From Methylobacterium jeotgali (GTDB lineage: Bacteria > Pseudomonadota > Alphaproteobacteria > Rhizobiales > Beijerinckiaceae), in NCBI RefSeq assembly GCF_022179345.1, contig NZ_BPQR01000010.1, forward strand, positions 100,005 to 164,004: DNA of 64,000 nt. The letters are read 5' to 3'. Of this stretch, positions 1 to 8,063 are shown piece by piece. The notes under the pieces were generated by a model. It saw nothing but the letters and a program-made list of their open reading frames with translations. It was not told the DNA's origin and searched no databases. The position numbers were made by a program, and so were the translations under genes. Within the stretch, counting starts at the first letter, position 1; every line of letters begins with the position of its first letter.

Positions 1-112
1 GCCTGTTGCGGCTCGCGGCGCGCTGGGCACGACCGAGGAGGCGCCCCCCCCGCGCCGTCGCTGAGCCATAGACCCCACGCCAACGCCTTGCCGAGTGAAG
101 CCGGAGGAAGCC

Positions 113-2194
113 ATGCCCGAACCGAACGTGGCGGGGTGCGCCATGGCGCGCGCCTTTATCGAGACTATGCGGAAGGAAGCCGCGAGCCCGGACCCGTCGT
201 GGTGTCTGGACGAGGCGGAGATCGACGCCCTCGCGCACGGGCGGCAGGAAGGCTCCGCCGTGCCCAGGCTAGCCGCCGACATCGTAGCCGCGGCGGTCAT
301 GCTGGCGCACGCTCTCGCTCCGTCCGAACCGTTGCTTGCCGACGACCGCTTCCCGGTGCTGCTGGTGCGCGTGCCGGCGGCGGATTGGGTCGAGCCGATG
401 CGGTGCGTCGTGGGCCCCTGCCTCTTCGGTTTGGGATGGAGGGTCCGCGACGGTGAGGCCGGTCGCGGATCATGGGGTGAGCGAGGCCGCCGCGAGGTCG
501 TCGTTTTCGCACGGGACGGGTCGTCGCGCGAGCATCGGCCAGAACGCGGCAACGAAGTGGTCGGCGCGGCCGTGGTCGCGGGCATCCCGCTCCTGGGCGT
601 GGCCGACGATCCCGCCAAGACGCTGCCGCGCGACCTCCTTCAGGCCGTCGACCGGGAGATCCTCGTCGGACCGCTCGACGCCGGAGCGCTTCGCCTCGTA
701 ATCGAGGTGGTGACCGGCGAGGTTCCGCCTCTCTCGACGCTCCCGGACCGCATCGGGGCGTGGGCAGCCGCCGAGCTCCGCATCGGTATCCGTCCGGGCC
801 GCGGAGCGTCGGAAGCCCTTGAGCGCCTCGGGCGCCCACGCCTGCGAGAGAGGCAGCGAGCGGCGAATGTGCCACGCCTTGAGGAACTGCTTGGCTTCGG
901 AGCCGCCCGCGACTGGGGCCTCAACCTCGTGGCGGACCTAAAGTCATGGCACGAAGGGCGGATCCCGTTCGAGGCCTGCGAGTCTGCCGCCCTTGTTAGC
1001 GGCGCGCCCGGCACGGGCAAAACGCGGTTCGCCATGGCCCTGGCCCGGAGCGCGAACCTGCCGTTGCATCCCGGCTCGCTCGCGCAGTGGCAGAGCGCCC
1101 GCGACGGCCATCTCGGCCACACGCTGGGTGCCATGCGACAGTTCTTCGAGGAGGCGCGGCGGTCGCCTTGCGTAGTCCTTCTCGACGAGCTCGATTCGTT
1201 CGGAGATAGGAATACATTCTCAGAAAATCATCGGGATTACTCCAGCCAAGTCGTCAATGCGCTCCTGGAGCATCTCGATGGCGCCGTCGGGCGCGAGGGC
1301 GTTGTGGTCGTGGCTACGACGAACCATCCTGCAAGGATTGATCCTGCGATCCTACGTTCGGGGCGCCTGGAGCGGCACTTCCGGATCGATTTACCAAACC
1401 TCGACGCGCTGGCCGGCATGCTCGGCCAGTATCTCGGGCCGGGAGCCGGAAGCCTCGAACTGGCCCCGGTCGTCCCTCTGTTGCGCGGCATGACGGGCGC
1501 GGACGTCGAGGCGCTCGTACGCCGGGCAAGGGGCAGCGCACGAAGGGCCGCCCGGCCCCTCACGGTTGACGATCTGGTGGCGGCCGCGTCGAACGGTGCG
1601 CCGGCGCTGGGGGATGGGCTCCGGATGCGCTGCGCCGTCCACGAGGCCGGCCATGCGGTCGCGCTCCTGGCCGCAGGCGCGAGCGGACCGGTGACGCTAA
1701 CCGTCGCGCCGACGGGCGGCCTGACCGAGCACGTCCTTGCCGACGCCTACGGTACCTTGACCGAGGGCGATCTCGAACGGTCCCTGGTGATGACGCTGTC
1801 TGGGCGTGCGGCCGAAGAGGTTCTTCTTGGCGAGGTCTCGGCAGGCGCGGTCTCCGACCTCGCCGAGGCGACCCGCTGCGCGGTCGCCATGGAGGCATCT
1901 TGGGGATTCTCGGCGGAGTTCCCTCTGCTGTCCCTCGCCTCCGTCCACGACGCCGACCTCATTCGGATGCCGTGGTTGATGCGCCCGGTACTGGAGCGCC
2001 TCGGCCGTGCCTATGACCGCGCATGCGATCTGATGCGGACCGAGCGCCTCGCACTCGAACGGATTGCGGAGGCCCTTTTCCGGACAGGCTACCTCGACGA
2101 TGCGACCACGCGGAGGCTGTTCGCGGGAACGACCGCCTCGCCCCGACGCCGGGTCAATCCGGGCCGCGGTGCCCGACGCACGCACGCCAACTGA
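113..2194 (+). CDS. FtsH-like soluble AAA+ zinc metalloprotease
   Basis: Likely a cytoplasmic ATP-dependent protease of the FtsH/M41 type. An N-terminal region of about 270 residues of unknown fold precedes the AAA+ module, with Walker A SGAPGTGKT at 296-304, Walker B VVLLDELD at 354-361 and a sensor-like ATTNHP. The M41 domain has the zinc site HEAGH at 510-514 and a probable third ligand, Asp 582, in GAVSDLAEAT. I see no transmembrane segment, unlike housekeeping FtsH, so it should be soluble. The ATG at 113 is chosen because GGAGGAAG lies just upstream; an in-frame GTG at 95 is also possible. The exonuclease gene follows after 25 bp, so they are probably co-transcribed. Such stand-alone FtsH-like proteins occur on accessory DNA; the substrate is unknown. 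Confidence 0.85.
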   Translation: MPEPNVAGCAMARAFIETMRKEAASPDPSWCLDEAEIDALAHGRQEGSAVPRLAADIVAAAVMLAHALAPSEPLLADDRFPVLLVRVPAADWVEPMRCVVGPCLFGLGWRVRDGEAGRGSWGERGRREVVVFARDGSSREHRPERGNEVVGAAVVAGIPLLGVADDPAKTLPRDLLQAVDREILVGPLDAGALRLVIEVVTGEVPPLSTLPDRIGAWAAAELRIGIRPGRGASEALERLGRPRLRERQRAANVPRLEELLGFGAARDWGLNLVADLKSWHEGRIPFEACESAALVSGAPGTGKTRFAMALARSANLPLHPGSLAQWQSARDGHLGHTLGAMRQFFEEARRSPCVVLLDELDSFGDRNTFSENHRDYSSQVVNALLEHLDGAVGREGVVVVATTNHPARIDPAILRSGRLERHFRIDLPNLDALAGMLGQYLGPGAGSLELAPVVPLLRGMTGADVEALVRRARGSARRAARPLTVDDLVAAASNGAPALGDGLRMRCAVHEAGHAVALLAAGASGPVTLTVAPTGGLTEHVLADAYGTLTEGDLERSLVMTLSGRAAEEVLLGEVSAGAVSDLAEATRCAVAMEASWGFSAEFPLLSLASVHDADLIRMPWLMRPVLERLGRAYDRACDLMRTERLALERIAEALFRTGYLDDATTRRLFAGTTASPRRRVNPGRGARRTHAN

Positions 2195-2219
2195 GCATGA
2201 CAATTGGGAAGGAGAGGCC

Positions 2220-3236
2220 ATGACGTCCTTCGCTCGCCAACCGTCCGCCCGCCGGGAGCCGTCGGCATCGCGGTCGCCTGCCCGCCATCCGCTTGCGGAA
2301 CGCACCCTGTTCGATGCCACTGCCCCGAAGGAGGTCCCTAGACCGGCAGGGGGATGGCGTCCGGTGCGCCGCCGCGTCGACGAGGAGGCCTGTAACGACA
2401 CGCTGATGATGCTCGACATCGAGACCGTACCAGACCCGGTCCTGATGCCGGCCGACTGGGCCGCCGACCGGTTCCCGAAGGCGCCCTGGCATCAGGTCGT
2501 CGCCATTTCGGTGGTGGAGGTTTCGGTCGAGCGTGACCCGGCCACGGGCTTCGAGACATACGCGCTGCGATCGTGCCGGAGCGGCGGCGAGCCGGGGTGG
2601 GACGAGGCACGGTTGCTGCGAGCGTTCTGGCGCCTCTTCGAGAGCGAGCGCTACCGGCTCGTCACATGGAACGGCAGGGCGTTCGACATGCCGGTGGTCC
2701 TCGCCCGTTCGCTCATGCACGGTCTCGCGGCTCCGTCATGGTTCTTGCGCGGGACGCGCTGGGCCAATTACGGCCAGCGGCATGCCCAGGAGTGGCACCT
2801 CGACCTCATGGACACGATCTCATCCTTCGGGGCATCCCCGCGGCTCACCCTGGAGGAGGCTTCGGCGGCGGTCGGGGCACCGGGCAAAATGGGAGAGCAC
2901 GGCTCCTGCGTCGGCGACTTGGTCGCGCGGGGGGAACTCGGCCGGGTGCGAGCCTACTGCGAGACTGACGTCGCCAACCTCTACGTCGTCTTCCTGCGTT
3001 GGGCGCACCTGACGGGAAGGACCAATGCCGCGGGGCACGACGCCGCGGTCGATGGGCTCCTGCGGTACCTGGAAGCGGAGGGGACGGCGCGCCCGCACTT
3101 GGCGGCGTTCGCACGCGAATGGGTGCGGAATGGCAGGCGCGTGCCGATGTGCGTGGGGCGCACGACGGGGGCTAGCGACGCCGAGGCCGGTGAGGGAGCC
3201 GATCCGGGAGACCGGGGGGGCCTCTCCGGCGCCTGA
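2220..3236 (+). CDS. DEDDy-type 3'-5' exonuclease (PolB exonuclease-like)
   Basis: Predicted metal-dependent 3'-5' exonuclease of the DnaQ-like/PolB-exonuclease group (PF10108-like). Exo motif I is LDIET with Asp 66 and Glu 68, motif II is WNGRAFD with Asp 156, and motif III is YCETD with Tyr 246 and Asp 250, a complete DEDDy set. The first 55 residues are Arg/Ser/Pro-rich and probably disordered. The ATG at 2220 follows GGGAAGGAGAGG; longer in-frame extensions overlap the upstream protease and are less likely. There is no polymerase domain, so this is a free-standing nuclease. Its position 25 bp behind the FtsH-like gene suggests a protease-nuclease pair, possibly defensive, but that role is inference. 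Confidence 0.8.
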   Translation: MTSFARQPSARREPSASRSPARHPLAERTLFDATAPKEVPRPAGGWRPVRRRVDEEACNDTLMMLDIETVPDPVLMPADWAADRFPKAPWHQVVAISVVEVSVERDPATGFETYALRSCRSGGEPGWDEARLLRAFWRLFESERYRLVTWNGRAFDMPVVLARSLMHGLAAPSWFLRGTRWANYGQRHAQEWHLDLMDTISSFGASPRLTLEEASAAVGAPGKMGEHGSCVGDLVARGELGRVRAYCETDVANLYVVFLRWAHLTGRTNAAGHDAAVDGLLRYLEAEGTARPHLAAFAREWVRNGRRVPMCVGRTTGASDAEAGEGADPGDRGGLSGA

Positions 3237-3284
3237 TTGCACGCCTGATAGTGACGTCGTTGCTGGAGCGTCTGCGGGGGCGCT

Positions 3285-3938
3285 TTGGCATGCTTCGCCA
3301 AGGCGGTTCGGGCGGCGTCGGTAGAGGAAGCCGTCGGTCGGCTGGACGCGGAACGGAAGCGGCTCACCTCCAAGCCGCGCGAAAGACGATCTGCGCGTTG
3401 CAGCGACGACCCAGGCTTCGCGACCGAGAACGCGACCTTGTGGGACGAGGTCGCGCGGCCTCGCCGACGCCCGGACCGCGTTCGCTCGGAGGGGGGCTGG
3501 GACCGCGTGATGCGGGAAAGGTCGAACGGCGCTGGTATGATGATGGGCTCGCCCGGGAGCATGGCCTTGACGGTTAAAGTATCCCACAGATCGACAGATC
3601 CCGGCCGGCCGGGTTTGGCGCCCACGCGAAGAGCGGTCGTACCACGCGGCGGAATCTCTCCGTTTCGTCCCGATGCCACGGCCGCACGGAGGCCATTACA
3701 GCGGCGCGCGGCCCCACAGCTCACTGAGATCAAGCTCGGCGACGGCGACGTGCGCAGCCGCGGCTGGCTGGTGCATCACGACGGCGCCGTCAGGGCGTTG
3801 CTGCTGCCGGCGGGCGACAATCGCCTCGGACTGTTCGCCCTTGATGCACGGCTGCGGCCGCGCGGGTCATACAACCCGGATTTCTCCTCCTTGCCGGAGG
3901 CGGCCAAATGGATGGGACGCCGATTGAGGAAGGCTTGA
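3285..3938 (+). CDS. hypothetical protein, possibly decayed
   Basis: Open frame of 217 codons that I do not recognise. The last 70 residues (LTEIKLGDGDVRSRGW to the end) read like a real small domain, with alternating hydrophobic strands and a closing PEAAKWMGRRL helix. The middle is Arg/Pro-rich and looks less like a folded protein. Around 3480-3518 it contains EGGWDRVMRE, matched by EGFWDRVMQE in a second fragment at 20452-20559. There is no clear ribosome binding site. It could be an intact small island gene, or a fusion of remnants that happens to stay open. Confidence 0.3.
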   Translation: MACFAKAVRAASVEEAVGRLDAERKRLTSKPRERRSARCSDDPGFATENATLWDEVARPRRRPDRVRSEGGWDRVMRERSNGAGMMMGSPGSMALTVKVSHRSTDPGRPGLAPTRRAVVPRGGISPFRPDATAARRPLQRRAAPQLTEIKLGDGDVRSRGWLVHHDGAVRALLLPAGDNRLGLFALDARLRPRGSYNPDFSSLPEAAKWMGRRLRKA

Positions 3939-4029
3939 GCGCCCCCATCGGCAGCCGAGGGAGGCGCGGATGCCGGCGGTCGGTCGGGGTACGGGACGTG
4001 CATCGATGCTCTACGCCTTTCGGAGAAAC

Positions 4030-4506
4030 CTACGAGGGGCGGAGGGCGCTTGCGGTGCCGCCGGTATTCCCGGGATCGATCAAGCGCCGGCGCCGATGTC
4101 CGATGCCGGACCCGATGAAGGCCCAGGCCGGGTCGTAGACCGGGAAGAGGCGGCACAGGGCGCGACCTTCGTGAGGGATGCTTGCGTAGACGCAGTGGTT
4201 GTCCCGACCTTCGTCGACTTAGCCGATGCAGCTGGGCGTCTGGCAGATTTCGTCGCGCCGAACCCGCGCTCGGTGCACGCGCTGCCTGACGGGCGTGGGC
4301 CTTTCGACGCCTGGGGGGGCGACGGGAACTTGCTTCGTGTTCACCGCGATGCCGGCAGCTTCCGATGCGGTCGGCGTTACGACGCCGGTGATCTCCTGGC
4401 CGACGGCGTCGACGACCATCAGGCTTGTGTTCTTCTCGCCGGGCACGAGACGCACCTCGTGCGTGGCGAGTGCGCCAGTCAAGGTTTGTTGATTTTTGGT
4501 GGCCAT
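4030..4506 (-). pseudogene. decayed unknown gene with in-frame stop
   Basis: Minus-strand reading from an ATG at 4506 (MATKNQQTLTGALATHEVRL) gives 95 codons to a TAA at 4219. The same frame then continues as protein-like sequence (DNHCVYASIPHEGRALCRLF, then a YDPAWAFIG stretch) to a TAG at 4030. This looks like one gene interrupted by a nonsense codon and possibly a frameshift near 4300. The first 65 residues are hydrophobic/threonine-rich and may once have been a separate small gene. Family not recognised. Together with the upstream remnant it forms a minus-strand cluster whose promoter may be the 19-bp repeat at 5130. Confidence 0.35.
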
Positions 4507-4511
4507 GCGGT

Positions 4512-4925
4512 TTTAGCCCTTGAACTCCGGCTGGAGGGCTTCGCCGAGGCAGGCACCCTCGGTGGCCAGGATTTGCAACATCACCGAGCCCTGCACGCCG
4601 GGAAAGATGCCGAAGTGGATCGCGTCAGAGTGGGGTTGATCGTTCCAGAGCGCGATGGCACCGGGCGCCGCGCAACGACTGGCCAGTCGTGGTCGTCACG
4701 ATCTGCAAGCGGGAACGGCTGGGGAATATCAGCGAGCCGCGATGAGAACGCTGATATGGGCGATGTCCACCATCAGCTTGGCGCCAACGTAACCGGCGAT
4801 GGCACGGAAGCCTTGAAATTTTGGGTCCAGGCGTAAGCCGAGCCGCCCGCAGGACGAGCTTGGAACGATACCCGCGCGTTAACGACCGCTCATAGTCCAG
4901 CTCGACCTTCTCGTCTTCCGGTCGA
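4512..4925 (-). pseudogene. frameshifted coding remnants, unknown family
   Basis: Three protein-like stretches on the minus strand lie in different frames: KVELDYERSLTRGYRSKLVL near 4860-4920, GLRLDPKFQGFRAIAGYVGA followed by KLMVDIAHISVLIAAR and a stop near 4740-4840, and GAIALWNDQPHSDAIHFGIF running to a stop at 4512. None has a usable start and stops separate them. This is what a frameshifted gene, or two short genes, looks like after decay. I cannot name the family. The last stop lies just before the ATG at 4506, as in an operon. Confidence 0.35.
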
Positions 4926-5129
4926 CGCAGTAACGCACGCTAACGTAGTCTCGTCCGGTCGATCTAGCCGAGAGGTTGCGATTGGTATGGCCGCTTGCCG
5001 TTGCCTGCATGGACAGTTGAAGCCGCAATGCAGTCGCTCGCCGCATAATTCACAGAATTCACACCCCTGACGGCGATCTGAGCCGGCCGATGAACCCTGT
5101 GCGCTGGCCAGAGCGTCGTTCCCAAGGCA

Positions 5130-5148
5130 TAATATACCAGCGATATAA
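5130..5148 (-). promoter_or_regulatory. 19-bp promoter/operator-like repeat, copy 1
   Basis: Read on the minus strand the sequence is TTATATCGCTGGTATATTA. It matches copy 2 at 25663-25681 (TTATATCAACGGTATAATA) at 15 of 19 positions, differing only in the 3-bp spacer and one A/T. Each is an imperfect inverted repeat of TTATAYC and GRTATAA. It is one of very few AT-rich stretches in this GC-rich DNA and points toward the decayed minus-strand genes ending at 4030. A role as promoter with overlapping operator is inferred from its shape and from copy 2. Confidence 0.4.
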
Positions 5149-5330
5149 AAAGTTTCGTTTGTCCTTCCGCTGCGGTACCGCCCGCCGCGACGCGCGAGTC
5201 CCCCTGAGCGGCGGGCCAGTCCTCGTTCCCGTCCCCCTGTTTGGCCGCAAGGGCCCCGCCGGGGCCCGCGCGGTGACGATGGCCAACTCCCGCTTCACGA
5301 CACCCCCTTACTTACGGCAGGAGCGATACG

Positions 5331-5645
5331 ATGAAGCATGCTTGCCTACGCAACGTCGGACAGGATGTGGACCTGCGCAGGGCGCCGACTAAGACGGCAC
5401 GCAGACGCCCGCAACCATCTAGGCAGCGGCTGGGCAGGTTGGAGGCGATAGGCGGCCGGATCGCGGGCCTCCTCAATGCCGACGAAGAGTGCGAGGAGGA
5501 AGCCTCCGACATCGCCGGCCCCGAACTGCTCGACGCCGCTTTCGATGAACTTGGCGACCTCGCAATCGTCAGGGGCCACCTGTCGGATAGGGTGAGACTG
5601 CACGTCTCGACCAAGCATCGTCACGACCTGGAAGACCTTTGGTGA
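5331..5645 (+). CDS. small hypothetical protein
   Basis: A frame of 104 codons starts at an ATG with GGCAGGAG about 8 bases upstream. The N-terminal third is basic (TKTARRRPQPSRQRLGRLEA). The C-terminal half is acidic and helical (LLNADEECEEEASDI, then LLDAAFDELGDLAIV), a pattern seen in small DNA- or protein-binding proteins of mobile DNA. No family is recognised and no neighbour supports a function. It may also be chance, given the GC content. Confidence 0.35.
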   Translation: MKHACLRNVGQDVDLRRAPTKTARRRPQPSRQRLGRLEAIGGRIAGLLNADEECEEEASDIAGPELLDAAFDELGDLAIVRGHLSDRVRLHVSTKHRHDLEDLW

Positions 5646-6346
5646 GCCTTGACGCCGCGGCCGGGCTCGCTCGACCGGCCGCGGGAGACCGGGCGGACGG
5701 CGCCGACGCCCTGTCGGTCCCACCGAATGCGTTCACGCTCACCCCGCGCCCCGTCCCCGTCGGGCAGTCGCGCGTAGGCGTGGTCCCAAGCCTCTCGAAG
5801 TAGCCTTCGTGCTCGACGCGAACCTCCATCTTCTAACGGAGCATGCCCTCCGATGATGGCTCGCACGCGAGGCGACCGCCTTTCGGCTTTGCCGCTCGCA
5901 GCCGTGTCATGATCTACACCGCCGACGTTCCACCTCGCTGCCGCTGGATCTCGTGAGCTTGGGGAGCACCCAGGTCGCTGCTTAGCCCAACCTCATACTC
6001 GGGCTGCCGCGCCTGGCAATGGTCCGCGAACGACGACCGGAGGGGCCGTGCGGGCCGGTCTCGGGCCGAACCTCCCGCGCGGCCGCCGAATGCCGCTTCG
6101 GGCATGCTTGGTCGCGGCCGAGTCCAACCTTCGGTTGGTACCCAAAGACAGGTCGCATTCTCGTGGCGCCTAGCTGCCGCATCCCGCACGACCAGCGCAG
6201 GATGGGTCATCGTCCCGCGGTGGATCTTCGGATGGCCTTCCCGGTGCACACCGCGCTTCTTCTCCGGCGCAGTGGAAGGGGTGGCGGGCCACATCGGAGT
6301 CGCTAGGCCCATGCGGCTCGCAGCACGGAGGGCGGGGTGCCCAGGG
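5646..6346. other. gene-poor stretch, no supported feature
   Basis: About 700 bp with several overlapping open frames, none with a plausible start, protein-like composition or recognisable motif. I read it as non-coding or fully decayed island DNA. Confidence 0.4.
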
Positions 6347-6865
6347 TCAAGCCGTGCGGTCCCAGCCCGGATTTTCACGAACCCATCGCAATGTCTCGGC
6401 GATGTTGTCGTTCTTGGCCCGCTCCCGCTCACTTAAGTGATGATAAAGTCGATCATAGCGGTCGAAGTAGTTCCTGGCGGCCTCGAACGCCTCGGCCGGC
6501 ACTTCGCCATACCTGCGCCTGAGGTAGCCACGAAGATTGCGCCGGCGCTCCCCCCTGTCATCGCCAAAGAGCGCCGAAAGGTTCTGGGCCTCTATGTCGG
6601 AGGGGAGGCAAGGAAACTGTCCCATCCGCAAGCCGCCCGCATATCCGGCTTTGACATGCTTGATGCCCTTGAGCACGGCCACGGCGTAACCGTCGACGCC
6701 TTCGGCGTCGGGCCAGCATGCAATAATCCCATCGTGCTGGGCGAAGAGGGTGGCGGCGGCCTGGTGCCGCTCGTCTTCATTGAGAATGGAGTATGCGGGC
6801 TCCATCTGTAGGCAGATCTCAACCTGCGCCCTTCTCGATGGCAGATCTTGCGTGACAATGTGCAT
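6347..6865 (-). CDS. conserved-looking hypothetical protein
   Basis: A protein of 172 residues whose composition is convincingly coding. It has Met/Ile/Tyr/Asp codons unlike the surrounding GC-driven frames, a compact N-terminal alpha/beta half (AQHDGIIACWPDAEGVDGYA) and a long amphipathic helical C-terminus (EAARNYFDRYDRLYHHLSER). The ATG at 6865 is preferred because GGAG lies 8 bases upstream; a GTG at 6874 is an alternative. No family is recognised and no catalytic motif stands out. It is isolated between gene-poor stretches, so context gives no role. Confidence 0.6.
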   Translation of the reverse strand: MHIVTQDLPSRRAQVEICLQMEPAYSILNEDERHQAAATLFAQHDGIIACWPDAEGVDGYAVAVLKGIKHVKAGYAGGLRMGQFPCLPSDIEAQNLSALFGDDRGERRRNLRGYLRRRYGEVPAEAFEAARNYFDRYDRLYHHLSERERAKNDNIAETLRWVRENPGWDRTA

Positions 6866-7593
6866 GTCCGACACTCCGTGCGATCATCGCAAGCTGCACT
6901 GAACCTCTCACTTTCGACCGAAAGCATTCGGTAAAATGCTTGATATCCGTGACGTCCGCTTCCGTGGGTGAATTCGACGGCCGGCACGCGATCGAAACGA
7001 GAGCGCTTTGTTCGTCATGCGCCGGGCACGTCGGTACAGGTAACTTCGAGGCGTACCCAGGCAACGCAAGGCACCGGCTATGTGACCGGCGACATCGAGG
7101 GGGTGGCGAAGGCAGTAGACCATACAGGTTTGGCGACCAGTCAGGTCAAGCCGCCGGCCTGTCGAGACAGTCAAAGCATCTCTTGGGCGAGCTCGCACGC
7201 TTCCCGGCCACCATTCGAGCGGCGTGAGATCAGGGCGAGTGGGACGGTCGCAATCATGCGCTTCGGTCGCGTCGCCTTGTCCCGGATGGCGACACCAGCC
7301 GATTGCTAAAACCTTCAAGAAACGGTTGGCGCACGAACAAGCACTTGGGCCGCCTCCCATGTCGCACCTTGGGGAACAGCTCCCACTCGGCTGGTCACGC
7401 TCGTTCCGATGAATGGCATCGAACGTTCGTTTCCGTGACCAGTTTCGTTTGTGAAAAGGCGCATGAGACGTCGCGGCGCGCTGTGGAGTATGGCTGCGGA
7501 AGGGGGAGATACCTACCTTCGTCTGCAGCCCTGTCACATTCCGCCGGTCTACTTTCAGCCGCCTTCCCAACGTGGCAGCGGTGAGTGCGACGA
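6866..7593. other. non-coding stretch before the operator array
   Basis: About 730 bp with no frame I would support on either strand. The long minus-strand frame running to 8164 has no protein-like character and crosses the palindromes described next. Confidence 0.4.
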
Positions 7594-7906
7594 CCATATG
7601 TGGATACATCGAAGGGGGTAATATGGCATGGTATCCCACCCTTCGACTCCATAGTTCGAGGAATATCAAAGACTTCCATATGTGGGTTCCATAGTAAAAC
7701 CCCGGAATTCTCCACAGTTGGAGCCGGCCACGCCTCTGCGAGGATCGGGAAAGCGCCCGCCGGCCTCCATCGCGGACCTTGCTATGGGGTTCCCGGGTCG
7801 GCTCCACTGTGGATTTCTGTATGGGCCCATACCGGAGCCCACAGCAGGGCCGAGCGCCGGCTTCGGAGCCGTCCACAATGGACTCCACAGTGGAATCCAT
7901 TGTGGA
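7594..7906. promoter_or_regulatory. array of palindromic operator-like sites
   Basis: A cluster of related palindromes lies upstream of the S24-like regulator. CCATATGTGG occurs twice (7594-7603 and 7676-7685). CTCCACAGTTGGAG is at 7710-7723, TCCACTGTGGA at 7803-7813 and TATGGGCCCATA at 7820-7831. Three tandem sites with exactly 12-bp spacing follow: TCCACAATGGA (7872-7882), TCCACAGTGGA (7884-7894) and TCCATTGTGGA (7896-7906). The shared core is TCCA-N3-TGGA. Near-helical spacing suggests cooperative binding by a dimeric repressor. The obvious candidate is the regulator encoded 160 bp downstream (autoregulation), which is inference. Confidence 0.6.
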
Positions 7907-8063
7907 CGGCCCGGCCGACAGCGGCGGGAAGGGGCCGATCTCCCGAGACGATCGGAAGGGGCGTGCGCCCGGCGGGGCCGGCGAGACCGCCCCTAGACGC
8001 GGCCGCCTCCCGCTGCGATCGTCCGGCTCGATCACGGCGTCGAGACGCCCGCATGGATGGAAC

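Noticed and set aside
113..2194. Housekeeping FtsH
   Set aside because: There is no N-terminal transmembrane pair and it sits on accessory DNA with a nuclease neighbour, so it is not the essential membrane protease.
3970..4836. A 288-codon plus-strand frame
   Set aside because: It lies opposite better protein-like minus-strand remnants and has no ribosome binding site or motif.
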